Below are positions 47,201-57,685 of a stretch of 64,000 nt of DNA, in pieces. The position numbers were made by a program, and so were the translations under genes. The notes beneath the pieces are model-generated. The model made no database searches and was not told where the DNA came from. It saw only the letters and a list, made by a program, of their open reading frames with translations. Source of the DNA: Rotaria sp. Silwood1 (lineage: Eukaryota; Rotifera; Eurotatoria; Philodinida; Philodinidae); contig CAJNOP010000199.1 of the NCBI GenBank assembly GCA_905250075.1, forward strand, positions 62,001-126,000, written 5' to 3'. Numbering within the stretch: position 1 is the stretch's first letter; every line of letters begins with the position of its first letter.

Positions 47201-49844
47201 GCTTGATCCCAATATGACAAGAAATGAAATTCATCAGCGAATGGTAGCACTAAATATAATTGCTCTCTTACTTTCTACGAAAGCGATAGGTCAAACGACG
47301 CATCTAAGCACTTTTCTGTTTGATCGTCAACTTAAGATGCCTGAAAATTACACCGATCATATTCAACAATCTGTGTGTTTACCAGGACTTATGACGAACA
47401 ATCCAGTGGTAACACAAATGATCGATGTAAGAACACGAGTAGAAGAACGTTTTAGAACAAAAAAGATCGGTATAAGAGGAAGATTTATGTTTCGATGCTC
47501 AAATGAATGTTTATGGATGTTTCACTTCGAAAATTGTGGTCGAGCCAATGATCGAAGTATATGTCCGTTATGTCGAAAAGAAATTGGTGCTATCACAGAA
47601 GGTGTTCTTATTGAACGGCAACCACCACAAATTCAAATGTCTATTGAAGAAGGTTTTGAATTTATTGATAAATACATCAACGAATTCAATCAAAAGATTG
47701 TGTATGGCTATCATAATACGAATACAGCTGATCAGAGTAATGTAGGTGAAAAGCCAAATCATCTTCAACTTCCTATTTCCTTTCGTTTCACACATATGTT
47801 GACTCATACAACGTTACTCATGCTACATGAACTTGATCAATTAACCAATACGACTCTACCGCATCGTGAATATTTTCGTGAACATTTCGAAAAAGATTAC
47901 GAACTCTTTGGTAAACAACTCGCTGATCCTGAACAAAGTGCTGTATGGTTATTTAAAGGGATCAATGATATGATGGGAAATTTATGGAGAACGCAAGGAT
48001 CATTGGATACTCCTGTCGATGTGATCGAATTCGAGAAATCGATTGAAGAAAAGATTATTCTTCCTCATATTCGATCAGTAGCAGACGAGATCAATGAATA
48101 CAAAGCAGCCTATGATAAATTTATAAGTAAAGAAGAATTAGATTTTGAATTCGATAGTTATATCAGTGAACTTCGAGAAAACGAACAGCGTTTTCCACTA
48201 TTAAACTTTTTCAATATAACTACTATCCAAACTGTTAATCCATTAGATGAGTTTCTTACCAAAATTCAACTAATTCCTCAATCTCATTCAATGTATCCGG
48301 TGACAAGTTTTCTTATGGAAAAATTACAAACCTACGTAAATATTCAACATTTATATCCTATAGTAACCTTTATTAATTATCTGATTGAAAAATATAACCA
48401 TCGAATCAAACGCAATGATGCCAGCGAAAATACCATCGCATTTTACTTAAACAAAGATCCTATTGACGCTACAATGTCTCAACTCTATCGACATTTTGTT
48501 CACGCTTGGTGTAAATTGGATTTTCTTCAAGTGCGATTCGGATGTCAAACTGTCAAACTTGAACAGAATCGTGAACCAGAAACGTTTGCTCAACGCACAA
48601 AATTCGCTGCCGTTTTGTTGAATACATCTAAAGACATGAGTAGTATTGTCTTGGCGGGATGTTTGAAAATTATGGGTGAATTACAAAATGAAATAGTCAC
48701 GTTTTATCAGAATGAAATTTATGCTAACACAGTAAAGATACCACGGACAGTGCCTATTCAATCTATACAACCAAGACACGTTCTTTGTCTTGATAAAGAT
48801 GATATTAGTAAAAAATTGATTGCCAATGGTTTTACAATTAATTATCAATATGGTAAAAGTCAAGAGATAATCTACGATTATGAAGAAATTGAATCGACAC
48901 TTCGAAATCTAATTAATGGTTTACCATTGATTGATGTCGAGCATTTCCGTTATCTCAATTATCAATTTGAACTTTATGGAGAAAATTCTTCACTAATTAA
49001 TCATGTTCGTGCTCGTGTTAAACAAGAACCATTGAACAGTGATGAACGAGCAAAACTGCAAGTACTCATTCAAAATATGAAAAGTGATATGGTTCTCAAT
49101 TATCTTGGTTCACTTGATTATGCATTTACCTATTTATGTAATATTGATATGAGTACAGATGGAAACCCGCCGATTATCGAATCGTTTATTAAGGATCACA
49201 TTAGTTCTGCTTCATGTTTGAATGAGAATGTTCTTCGTACGCCTCCATTTTCAAAAATCAATCTTAAGCATGTCATTGATCTATATGAACTATTAGAAGA
49301 ATGCGCTTTTGATCAGATTTTACGTCATTCGATCAGATCGGAACTATCAGAAGAATTATTACCAGAAGATCACAGACTATCGTTAATCGATAAATTTATC
49401 AAAATGACGTATGAAAATAAAACGATTGCTAATTGTCTTCATGATGCTAATATTTGGATAAACATCTTAAAACGATTAATGATGCGAGTATTGATGAATA
49501 CCGGTGTTAGTCTTGATGTTGCCTTACAGATCTATCTTGAACGAACTGATTTATGGCCTGGTCATGTCACCAACATGGATATTCATACGATCGATGTTAG
49601 CGAAGAAATACTATTAAAACATACATATATCATTCTAAAAGGTTTAGAAAGAAAACAAGCGAAACCTTCATCGATTCGAGATAATATCGAGCACCAAACA
49701 CACGATCAGAACGTACAAGTACAAACTTCGGATGAACAAATTCATCAAGCTAAAATGTGGTTAACAACGACTAATGAAACAAAAATGGTACCCAAACAAA
49801 TTTCTGAAACGAAGAAAGTTGGCAAGAAATTGCGTGATAAATAG
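35300..49844 (+). CDS. Giant RNF213 (mysterin)-like AAA+ protein with RZ finger, apparently without RING
   Basis: Six exons: 35300-35951, 36001-36759, 36815-37348, 37405-38181, 38232-41552, 41686-49844. Introns are 49, 55, 56, 50 and 133 bp, all GT-AG with consistent phase, giving 4733 residues (human RNF213 is about 5200). Residues 1-~110 are polar and disordered. A degenerate P-loop lies at 1582-1590 (SPITGLGKS). A four-Cys ribbon lies at C1936-x2-C1939...C1950-x2-C1953. A first complete AAA module has Walker A GETGCGKT (2012-2019, split by the last intron), Walker B FFDEFN (D2074, E2075) and GACNPQ. A second has GKPGCSKT (2348-2355), FDEIGLAE (D2424, E2425) and GLSNWRLD...MNRAI. An RZ-type finger is at 3952-3977 (C3952, C3956 or H3961, catalytic-type NCGR with C3965, C3974-x2-C3977). 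RNF213 is a cytosolic dynein-like ATPase and E3 ligase that coats lipid droplets and bacteria. I find no CxxC...CxHxxC RING where RNF213 has one. Any E3 activity would rest on the RZ finger. Confidence 0.93.
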
Positions 49845-49931
49845 ATAAAGAGTTCAGTTGGTCTTTTTATCATTCCTAATGAGACTCTCTCGAAAATGAT
49901 TTCTATAAAGTTTTATTTTCATTTGAATATT

Positions 49932-49937
49932 AATAAA
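49932..49937 (+). terminator. AATAAA polyadenylation signal of the RNF213-like gene
   Basis: AATAAA 88 bp after the stop codon and about 30 bp before the truncated R1 copy. Confidence 0.6.
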
Positions 49938-49964
49938 GCTTGCTTGGGTAAAATAATCGTTTTT

Positions 49965-50127
49965 ATGTACTCAAAAAATGAGCACACTCTAGAATTGATC
50001 AGTATGTCCGTCCGATCGTCTACATGATAACTCTTCAGAAACTCATGAGATTAAGATCAAAATTTTGCACATAGAATTGTCTCATCAACATCTCGATCAA
50101 GTTCGAAAATGAGAATGATTCGTCAAG
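49965..50127 (-). repeat. Truncated R1 repeat cut by telomere-type repeats
   Basis: Starts ATGTACTCAAAAAATGAGCACACT and follows the inverted R1 copy (30554 onward) through GTCCGTCCG, ATGATAACT, TCGATCAAGTTCGAA and TCGTCAAG, with more divergence than the two full copies and a shortened GC patch. At 50127/50128 homology stops and TGTGGG units begin at once. The missing ~340 bp are not found nearby. Confidence 0.85.
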
Positions 50128-50422
50128 GGTGTGGGTGTGGGTGTGGGGGTGGGGGTGAGTGTGGGTGTGGGTGTGGGGTGTGGGTGTGGGTGTGGGTGGG
50201 TGTGGGTGGGTGTGGGTGGTGTGGATGTGGGTGTGGGTGGTGTGGGTGTGGATGTGGGTGTGGGTGGTGTGGGTGTGGATGTGGGTGTGGGTGGTGTGGG
50301 TGTGGATGTGGGTGTGAGTGAATTGAGCATCTATACCAACACCCACACCCACACCCACACGCACACCCACACACGCACACCCACACACTCACGCCCACAC
50401 CCACACCCACACCCACACCCGG
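50128..50422. repeat. Head-to-head telomere-type repeat array, about 295 bp
   Basis: TGTGGG units with a tandem GTGTGGATGTGGGTGTGGGTG pattern (50128-~50320), a short unique spacer (GTGAATTGAGCATCTATACC), then CCCACA units (~50340-50422). The spacer differs from those of the arrays near 32 and 34 kb. The left edge truncates R1 and the right edge truncates a coding fragment. Confidence 0.92.
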
Positions 50423-50557
50423 AAGATTTGGCCATTCTTCGACCTTTCGACATGAAGGTTCTACAAATTCGACCTTGTCTTGCTCAAGATGCTGAACTGA
50501 AACATCTAGATGAACTTAACAGAAAGACACAGCGAGAGTGGACTTTTTTTGCTTTTT
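50423..50557 (+). pseudogene. 5'-truncated coding fragment after the telomere-type array
   Basis: An open frame leaves the array as EDLAILRPFDMKVLQIRPCL followed by AQDAELKHLDELNRKTQREW and a stop; AATAAA-like sequence follows at about 50566. Composition looks like a charged C-terminal helix of a real protein, unlike the hexamer-derived residues before it. I do not recognise the family. Confidence 0.4.
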
Positions 50558-50904
50558 GAAATTGTATAAATAAATAGTTTGGTGATAGTTTAGAAACACC
50601 ATTTCTATGAGAAAGAGCGGAGAAAGTTCTCGGGCGAACGTTACTTGTGTGTTGTTTCAAAATAAAATGAAAACGATGTCAGTAAAGTTTTAGGACAGAA
50701 TGAAGATGAAGGCTTCACTTGCATTTCTGATACTACCGTTATCATCACAAAAACTTGCTGCTGATGATAAAAAACGGCCATGTAGTATGCACGGGTTCTT
50801 GCTGGTATGATATGTTGTTTAAATAAATAGTATGTTGTAGACATTTGGAAAAGAAGTGAGGAAGAGGCAGCACAAATGTACTTTTTAGTAAAATCAACTT
50901 AATA

Positions 50905-51457
50905 CACACTAAATAAAATTGTATCGCATGTGTCGTGGTTTGCGACACATTGTACGACACATTGCAGTACGACGCAAGGAGCTCACTGCGACACATTTTC
51001 TCCAGCGAGACTGCGACACATTTTGTACGACACATGCGACACATTTTCTATTGGTTCTTTTCGAAAAGCATAATTATTTCAATTTTTTTCTATTCAATAT
51101 AATTCCATTGAATTATTTCTATGGTGAAAACTCTAGCAGGTTAGATCCTGAGATCTCTCCTGCTTCGAGTTGATCTGATTTGCATCAGACGACTCCAATG
51201 TAGTCCTTTCTCGATGATGACTCGAGATTGGCATTTTCTCGACAAAGACTATCGAGAAATAATTTAGAAAAAAAAGAATATTTTGAAAATTTATCTTTCT
51301 TACGTTCAACCACGTTGTTTATATATCGTCATGTCTGCATAATAAAAGGGTGAACGACTAGTTAGCAGACAGAACGCGAAAAATTTGTATGCGACACATT
51401 CTGTGCACGACACAATAATTCACGACACATAAACACGACGCATTTTAATTTAGTGTG
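50905..51457. mobile_element. 553-bp MITE-like element with TA target duplication and CGACACAT motifs
   Basis: Ends CACACTAAAT ... ATTTAGTGTG with TA directly outside both (50903-50904 and 51458-51459), as for Tc1/mariner-type insertions. Inside each end are multiple CGACACA(T) motifs (about seven between 50935 and 51040 and at least three between 51384 and 51430), partly inverted relative to each other. The centre is AT-rich and has no transposase. Confidence 0.78.
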
Positions 51458-51735
51458 TAGACTCTCAAACATTGCAAGGATCATTAAAACTATATCTACA
51501 CTTCGAATGTAACTACTTCATTCTCTAGTTGGAAAAAACCGAACATGACTGTAGTAGGAATGAGAGAAAAACACTGTTTTGTTATGTGTTGCCATGTTTA
51601 CTTCATAATGTGGCATTGAGTTTCCATGAAATTAGTCATTGAAAAAGTTGGTATGCTCCAACAGTAGAATTATTAATAAAAGTTGCTTCGCTACAGCTTG
51701 AAACGTAGAGTTTATAATAGAAACAGATCGAAAAT

Positions 51736-52443
51736 ATGACGACTCAGCTATATCGAAGCAACACTGTTCATGTAGCTCATGCAGATGAAAACGGAGTTGT
51801 AGCTGGCGTACAAGATACAAGAATGGAGCTAGGTCGACCCCGAGAGACGACGGTACTGACTTTTGTTCGAAAAACATATCCTGCTCAATACAATCATGTT
51901 GTAAGAAATATGAATCAAATCAATTACCAAACGAATACTAAAAATAAGAGTTCTATGCGTGGTGGCCATTTTTTATTGTACCGATATGTAATTTTATTTG
52001 CCATTCTTCTTTCTTTTGCTTTTGGCATCGCAAGTATTTATGTGAAACCATGTGCGGTAGCTTCATTTGTCGTGCCAGCCATTTATATTGCATTATCTAT
52101 CTACAACATTGTGATATTTATACGTAATCGGCCTCTTATTCATCCAATACTTGCAATACATGTATCGCGTGAGGCACTTGGCAACATGATCAACAGATTT
52201 TATGCCATACCTGTGAACGCTGCAGTTGTCACTGGCGTGTTTGCTGCATTTATTGACCCGGCCGTTGTTGTGGCAGCGGTGAAGAAAGAAAACATTCAAA
52301 TTACTGAAATTCACGTTATGTTCTACGATGACATATACCTGCGTCGAAGCAAATTTCCAAAAGAGATTGCTATTCATTTAACTATTTTCATAATACTATT
52401 CATTCTTGCGATTATTTTTGTTGCTGTATCACCTTCTCGCTGA
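51736..52443 (+). CDS. Four-helix membrane protein of unknown function
   Basis: Single-exon 235-residue protein. Residues 1-80 are polar and cytosol-like, with a basic patch just before the first helix. Hydrophobic segments are at ~83-103 (YVILFAILLSFAFGIASIYV), ~106-129, ~158-181 and ~211-231 (IHLTIFIILFILAIIFVAV). The segment between the third and fourth is soluble (KKENIQITEIHVMFYDDIYL). No signal peptide, no transporter or receptor motif. The ATG at 51736 is the first in the frame and follows an A-rich context. The coding length and membrane pattern make it a credible gene; localisation and role are unknown. Confidence 0.72.
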   Translation: MTTQLYRSNTVHVAHADENGVVAGVQDTRMELGRPRETTVLTFVRKTYPAQYNHVVRNMNQINYQTNTKNKSSMRGGHFLLYRYVILFAILLSFAFGIASIYVKPCAVASFVVPAIYIALSIYNIVIFIRNRPLIHPILAIHVSREALGNMINRFYAIPVNAAVVTGVFAAFIDPAVVVAAVKKENIQITEIHVMFYDDIYLRRSKFPKEIAIHLTIFIILFILAIIFVAVSPSR

Positions 52444-52538
52444 AATGTATACGACCAAGGCTTTTGGTTAATAATAGTTTTATTCTACTGGAAAACCGTT
52501 GATATGGGTGATGAGTTAGAGTGATGCGCGGATTCTAG

Positions 52539-52556
52539 GGGTGTGGGTGTGGGGTA
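52539..52556. repeat. Short TGTGGG tract
   Basis: Two to three TGTGGG-type units (GGGGTGTGGGTGTGGGG) in isolation. Too short to be more than an interstitial telomere-type seed. Confidence 0.7.
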
Positions 52557-52597
52557 TGCAAGAGGGAAAAAGCAGATTTTAGCCCCTAAAATCTGTG

Positions 52598-52646
52598 GAA
52601 ATCTTTAGAAATCATTAGAAATCTTTAGAAATCTTTAGAAATCTGC
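52598..52646. repeat. 10-bp tandem repeat (GAAATCTTTA)x5
   Basis: Four full units and one partial, one unit with CAT in place of CTT. Directly upstream, CAGATTTTAG-CCC-CTAAAATCTG forms a perfect hairpin at about 52573-52595. Confidence 0.85.
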
Positions 52647-53501
52647 TCTTTTAGCTTTGCGTAGGCAGTGATAGAGTCGTTGGGCGTTAGTAGGTAAATT
52701 CGGAGATCGTGATTCATGCAAATTTTGAAATTACTTCAAACGCTAAGATCGAAAAATTTTACTACACACGAGTACGCACAAACTTGTCGTATTGTGCTTA
52801 TATACTGTATCCTGTTGTTAGCTAATCAAGTGATCGAGAAAAGTCTATCGACTGTTTTTCGTTAAATCAATGGTCACAACGATGATAATGCAACATATTT
52901 TTTGTCAAAATACTTGTTAATCTACTTAAATTCGTTAAAAGTTCTAGTTATGTTTATTGATGTTTTCTAAGATGACATATTCAAATTTTTGAAAATTAGA
53001 GGGTGCGTTTGGGAAGCGATAAAAAAATCGAACGAGCTCGCCTATTATTCGAGAATAATGAAAGTCTCTTGAATAAAAGTCGGTTCTTGACGACAATGAT
53101 TTCACTCATGACTCAAAAGTTCCGATAAAGTAGCTCATATCCAAAAAAAAGGTTTATCTTGGTTTACTAAGCAACATGCTGTGCTTATGCACGTTGAACC
53201 AAATGAAATATACTATTTTTTCATTGTTAATGAACCTATTCAATAGGTGATACAAGAAAAAAATGTGATTATATGGCAATCAAATTCGTAGACAATATAT
53301 GACGACGTGTTATGACCAACACAACATTTTCAATTGCTCACATCTTTTCTCTTATTTTGAAAAATATGTGTTATAAAAATTTGTTTTGTATGAACCGTAT
53401 AACTTTAGTTACATGAAACAATGGATGGGAACTGCACTGAACCATAGTTGAACAAAATTTACACAAAAATACAAATGTACAAAAAAATACTTTTAAAAGT
53501 T
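52647..53501. other. AT-rich intergenic region
   Basis: No supported gene. GGGTGCGTTTGGGAAGCGA at about 53002 resembles a transposon end, but I could not find its partner. Confidence 0.4.
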
Positions 53502-54180
53502 TTATCCGCTCGTCCGTTTCACACGCGACAGACGGTCACTAGATAAATGACCTTTTTCTTCGGTCAAATACCAACATGCCGTTTGTTTATGTAGAAATTT
53601 TTTTTGTCATTAATTTCAACCTCAAAATATGAGTTTTTATGTGCTTGATCAATTGAATCAAATACTCGCATACCAGAAAAATCGGTTCTATTTGATTGCA
53701 GAATGTTATCTGGCATATCATCGTCATCATTTATCATTGAAATTCTATACTGATTTTCATCTTTATCATCATTATTATTAAAGTCATCATGATCGTAATT
53801 ATCTGAATCAGAATCTGTTAACGTTTTCGATGTTACTGAGTCGATTACTCGATTTGACTTCTTCAAGCTGTTGTATGTTTCAGCACTTAATGCTTCTAAT
53901 TCCAATAGATTATATTCTTCTGATAATATATTTATACCGAAGTTCTTTTGCATGTTCAAAAGCTTAGAAGACTATTGTTTTAATCTCAGTTACATTAAGA
54001 CTCTGATTAAATACTACAATCTTTTCATTGTCTTTTTGATGCTTTTGATGTTTAGGAAATTGTAGTTGATAGTGTTGAGTTTGACCTTGAAGAGCTTTTA
54101 TATTTTGTAATATTGTTAATTTTTCTGCTCGATGCAAGAAATCTAAAGGAGAGAAATTTGAAGAAAACAACACTTGGGCT
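53502..54180 (-). pseudogene. Frameshifted gene fragment of a bdelloid family (SDRLSRV C-terminus)
   Basis: The minus strand reads, in changing frames, FSPLDFLHRAEKLTILQNIK, ...VTEIKTIVF-stop, FEHAKE/FGINILSEEYNLLELEAL, a Ser/Asp/Asn-rich linker, DFSGMRVFDSIDQAHKNSYF, then, after a shift at the eight-base T-run 53598-53605 (plus strand), FLHKQTACWYLTEEKGHLSS and DRLSRVKRTSG-stop (53504-53502). The end FxGxRVFDSI...YF.V.IN...HKQTACW.LT...LSSDRLSRV is, from memory, a C-terminal signature of a multi-copy bdelloid family of unknown function. At least two frameshifts and one stop are needed, so it is a pseudogene unless the homopolymer change is a sequencing error. Confidence 0.65.
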
Positions 54181-54443
54181 GTAAAGAAAAGTTGTCAGCC
54201 TAGCCGTATTTGTCAAAAAATATAGTATCTTGGTGAGGATACTCATCAAGTGAGCACGATGTCATAATGTCAGTACTCAAATTACTAGTTGAAGTCATCC
54301 AACATTTTTTATATACATGAATACTTTTCATGCATTTTGACCAATACTCATATGAGGTTTCCTGTACAAATTTAGTTCTAGAAAGTGATATGAACACACA
54401 ACTGTACTACTTGCACTCGTTGTTTGGTAGCATATTCAAGAAG

Positions 54444-54455
54444 GGTGTGGGTGTT
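54444..54455. repeat. Telomere-type tract at the left edge of a gap
   Basis: GGGTGTGGGTGTT immediately before the N run. The array probably continues into the gap. Confidence 0.7.
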
Positions 54456-54555
54456 NNNNNNNNNNNNNNNNNNNNNNNNNNNNNNNNNNNNNNNNNNNNN
54501 NNNNNNNNNNNNNNNNNNNNNNNNNNNNNNNNNNNNNNNNNNNNNNNNNNNNNNN
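54456..54555. other. Assembly gap (100 N)
   Basis: Begins in a TGTGGG tract, like the gap at 34174-34273. Confidence 0.99.
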
Positions 54556-57055
54556 GCTTTTGTTTTTATTTGAATTATTTATTTTTTTATTTTGGAGTAT
54601 ATTAATCGTCAACTTGATGGAAGTCTTTTAATTAAAAATTGTGCTTTTTTAGTTTCAGATCACTTGATAGATTCAATCCAATAAAGTGTTTTTTCGATTC
54701 ATTTGCATTTGACTCGTCTTTTTTTTTTTTTTTGAATTTTGAAACTTTTATAAGATAAATAATTTTTGAGATTGAATAAGATTTGACATTAGAATGACAT
54801 AAAAAGCTTATAATATTAGTGAGATAAAAGATAGATGGAAAACAGCAGCTAAATAGAGTCGTCAAGGTAGGATAAAGCTGCATTTCAGAGATGAAACGGA
54901 GACGAAATCATATTTGTAAGGCTTATCCTTATTCAGTGGAAATGACACCACTTTCTTCCTGGCGACAGGTTCCATAATCTGCTATGACGGATTATAGTTT
55001 TTAAACTGATGAAAAAGATCATCATTGTTTACAGTTGGCAGCAGGAATCAAGATGTTTCAGGTTATATAAGACAAAAACAAATTTTTTAGTCTACAATTA
55101 AAGAAAAACAAAGGTTTCTGTAAAAATATTTGTCAAATGAAAAAAACTACATATGTCTGTTTTGTTTCCACTGAGTTTCTTTATAACACTGAAATTTCGT
55201 CAATTAAAAATAGGTGATATAAAAGGACAAACGAAATCAATGACTATTTCCACAATGTATCAATTTGAATGTTGAAGAAAGAGAATATAGTAAGAGTTAC
55301 AAAAAAAATAAATAAGGAAACAATAAAAATCAAAGATAGTTGCAATCAGTATTACTCTTAAATTGTGTTTGAAAAGAATAAAACACTACGCATATTAATA
55401 AGCATTATCGGTTGAATGAATAGATTCTAAAAATGTTCGAGCTTTTATTGAGAACAAAATAACTAATATTCCTTGGTAAATTATACGAGATGTCAGTAAC
55501 GAAAAAGAAAGAAAATTACGCTAAAATTTTGAGTAAACTATTGTGATGGTAATAAACAAATATCCTCTACGTTTTCCTTCTCAAAAAATGATCTCTTTAA
55601 AAAAATCGAGTACATAAGAAATGAAATGTGATGCTCTTATTATGGATCACTAGAAATTCAGTCAAGAGTTTTAAAAAGTTCTATATATCTGATCATTAGA
55701 TTCAACAAATTTATCAATGTTCTTATCGTGGTATCATGTTATTTATAACTGTTCCAATTCGTTCAAGATTTTCCTTTAAGATCAGTCCATCTAATTGACA
55801 GAAATTCATAATAAGATTCACAAATTCAACTTGTGTTTGTTCATGATTTCAGTAAGCTCTGTTATTTTGTATTAACCAATAACAGTTACTTGAAGAGATC
55901 CTAATGGATGATATAGACTTGATGAAGTTCCTTCCGAGCATACTCCAACTACACATGAGCTTCATTCGGTCAAACAAAGGATGCTTGTTTCCGATTGCCT
56001 TTTCTCAAAAACTAGTGAATGCTTGTTTTACATCTCGAGCAGACAAGAATTCCAGAAAATGTATGTAAACGCGTAGAAAACTGATGTTTTAAGTGTTTAA
56101 ACACATGTGTGGGAAAGTACTTATGAAAGTATCTAAAAAGCTTCGTCAAGTCCAAAATCTACCGTCGAAAAATAGGCTATGTGAACCGCTTCTTTTTCTC
56201 TTGTTTTTACGTAAGTGGGAGCCATGATTTTGCATGATCCTAAAAACTTAAAATACTCGTGATAATTGTGTAATGCAGGCCTATTGCGCCTTTCAACTTC
56301 CAGATACCAAACAGCATAAATATTGGACATGCAGAACTATGCTATTTATTTATTCCATTTAAAGACTTCTTCATTAGTTAATTCCATTTCGACCATTATC
56401 ATTATTTTACTAGCAGCTCATCATTATTTCAATATGGAACTTATAGCATTGATCATGCAATACCTTTGATGACAGCTGCAGCATTACAAGCACATATTAT
56501 TGACACTATGTTTGCTAGGGCTTTTTATTGAGTTAGGATCATTTGATCAGTATGAAATCATCACGTAATCCATCATTCATGTATCTTATCGGTAGTTGTG
56601 ACTTTGGCTGTACACATCGATACAATTTTAGATGAGTGTAGAGTGTAGATGTCCACGAAATCAGGCAAGACACAATCGCACTACTTCCATTGTTTCCTAT
56701 TGGGAAGAATTCGAATTGGTATCAGAAAATACCAGCGAGTGGACGAGTGAGACATAGTTATTTAAAAAACTCATGACTCGATATGTTAAGCGAGAGATAT
56801 TTATGTTTCTTTCTCGGTTGATTTTAAAAGAGAACAGAATATTGTCGTATATATCAAGTAAATATCAATCGAAGGACGTCTATCAGCAAAAGAATTATTA
56901 ATAATGACTACTGGAGAAAACAAGATGCAGGCGAATGTTATGCCATTGTGTTCGCTTGATTGAGAAAATATAGCAATGAATTGTGTCGTTCAGGACGAAG
57001 GAATAATTATAATTTCTGATTTAAACCTATAATTCTTACATATTTCATAGTGAAT
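54556..57055. other. Intergenic region with weak coding-like remnants
   Basis: No intact gene. A 65-codon minus frame at 56133-56330 and a short plus-strand stretch near 56470-56530 (TAAALQAHIIDTMFARAFY) look faintly coding but are broken on both sides. They may be remnants of a decayed gene. Confidence 0.35.
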
Positions 57056-57059
57056 TTAA

Positions 57060-57681
57060 CCCTTTCGTGCCGAGGTTATTTTCTGTAAGAAAATCGAACA
57101 TATTTAATGAGAAAGTGCCTCTTATTACACTTGATAAAAGAGCTTGAGCGTCTGGAAGTTAAAGTGGTCTTGTCTATTGCTGGAAGTCCTATACAGTCAA
57201 CGGACTTCATCATTGATAATACAGTTTTCATTGGAAGCATTTCAATATATGGCAGGTCTTCAAGTAGGACGCTATGCATAATCCAACATTGTATTTACTG
57301 CACTCGTACCTCGTTTTTGTTTTCTACTTTGGACTAAGGACCGTTTGGTTGCAAATGAAGCAAGGTCTTCAGCCATCCATGGAGCTTTTTGCTTTTGATG
57401 AAAAGTGTCGTGCAGTCATGAGCATAGGGGTCTCTGTTGGTTATCTTCTAGAGTGATCTGATTTATGAATGTCGAATTCTTCCAGAAGCTACCGAACCAT
57501 TTTCAGTCGAAAGTTAGAAAGACAATATTTTGTTTGATTTGCAGTCTGTATAGCACACAAGCAATGAAGAGCAAGATATGGAATAAATGGAAGCATAACA
57601 CTGAACTTGGAATACACTTTGATACGTGTATCATAAGGAAAATGTTACCGTTCCATATATGGGACACCCGGCACGAACAGG
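57060..57681. mobile_element. 622-bp piggyBac-type non-autonomous element
   Basis: TTAA duplications flank it (57056-57059 and 57682-57685). The ends are CCCTTTCGTGCCG and CGGCACGAACAGG, inverted repeats of 13 bp with two mismatches. TTAA target sites plus CCC/CCT-starting TIRs are diagnostic of piggyBac elements. Inside are three short overlapping frames (e.g. MKQGLQPSMELFAFDEKCRA), possibly relics of a transposase, but no DDD catalytic domain is recognisable. It is likely a deletion derivative mobilised in trans. Confidence 0.82.
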
Positions 57682-57685
57682 TTAA

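Noticed and set aside
43000..47500. A RING finger inside the RNF213-like protein
   Set aside because: Scattered cysteines do not form a CxxC...CxHxxC...CxxC pattern; only the RZ-type cluster at 47496-47573 qualifies.
50035..50559. Open frames through the 50.1-50.4 kb array
   Set aside because: Same hexamer artefact; only the part after 50423 looks like coding sequence.
56133..56530. Coding-like stretches on both strands
   Set aside because: Too short and broken to assign a gene; reported only as possible remnants in the intergenic entry.
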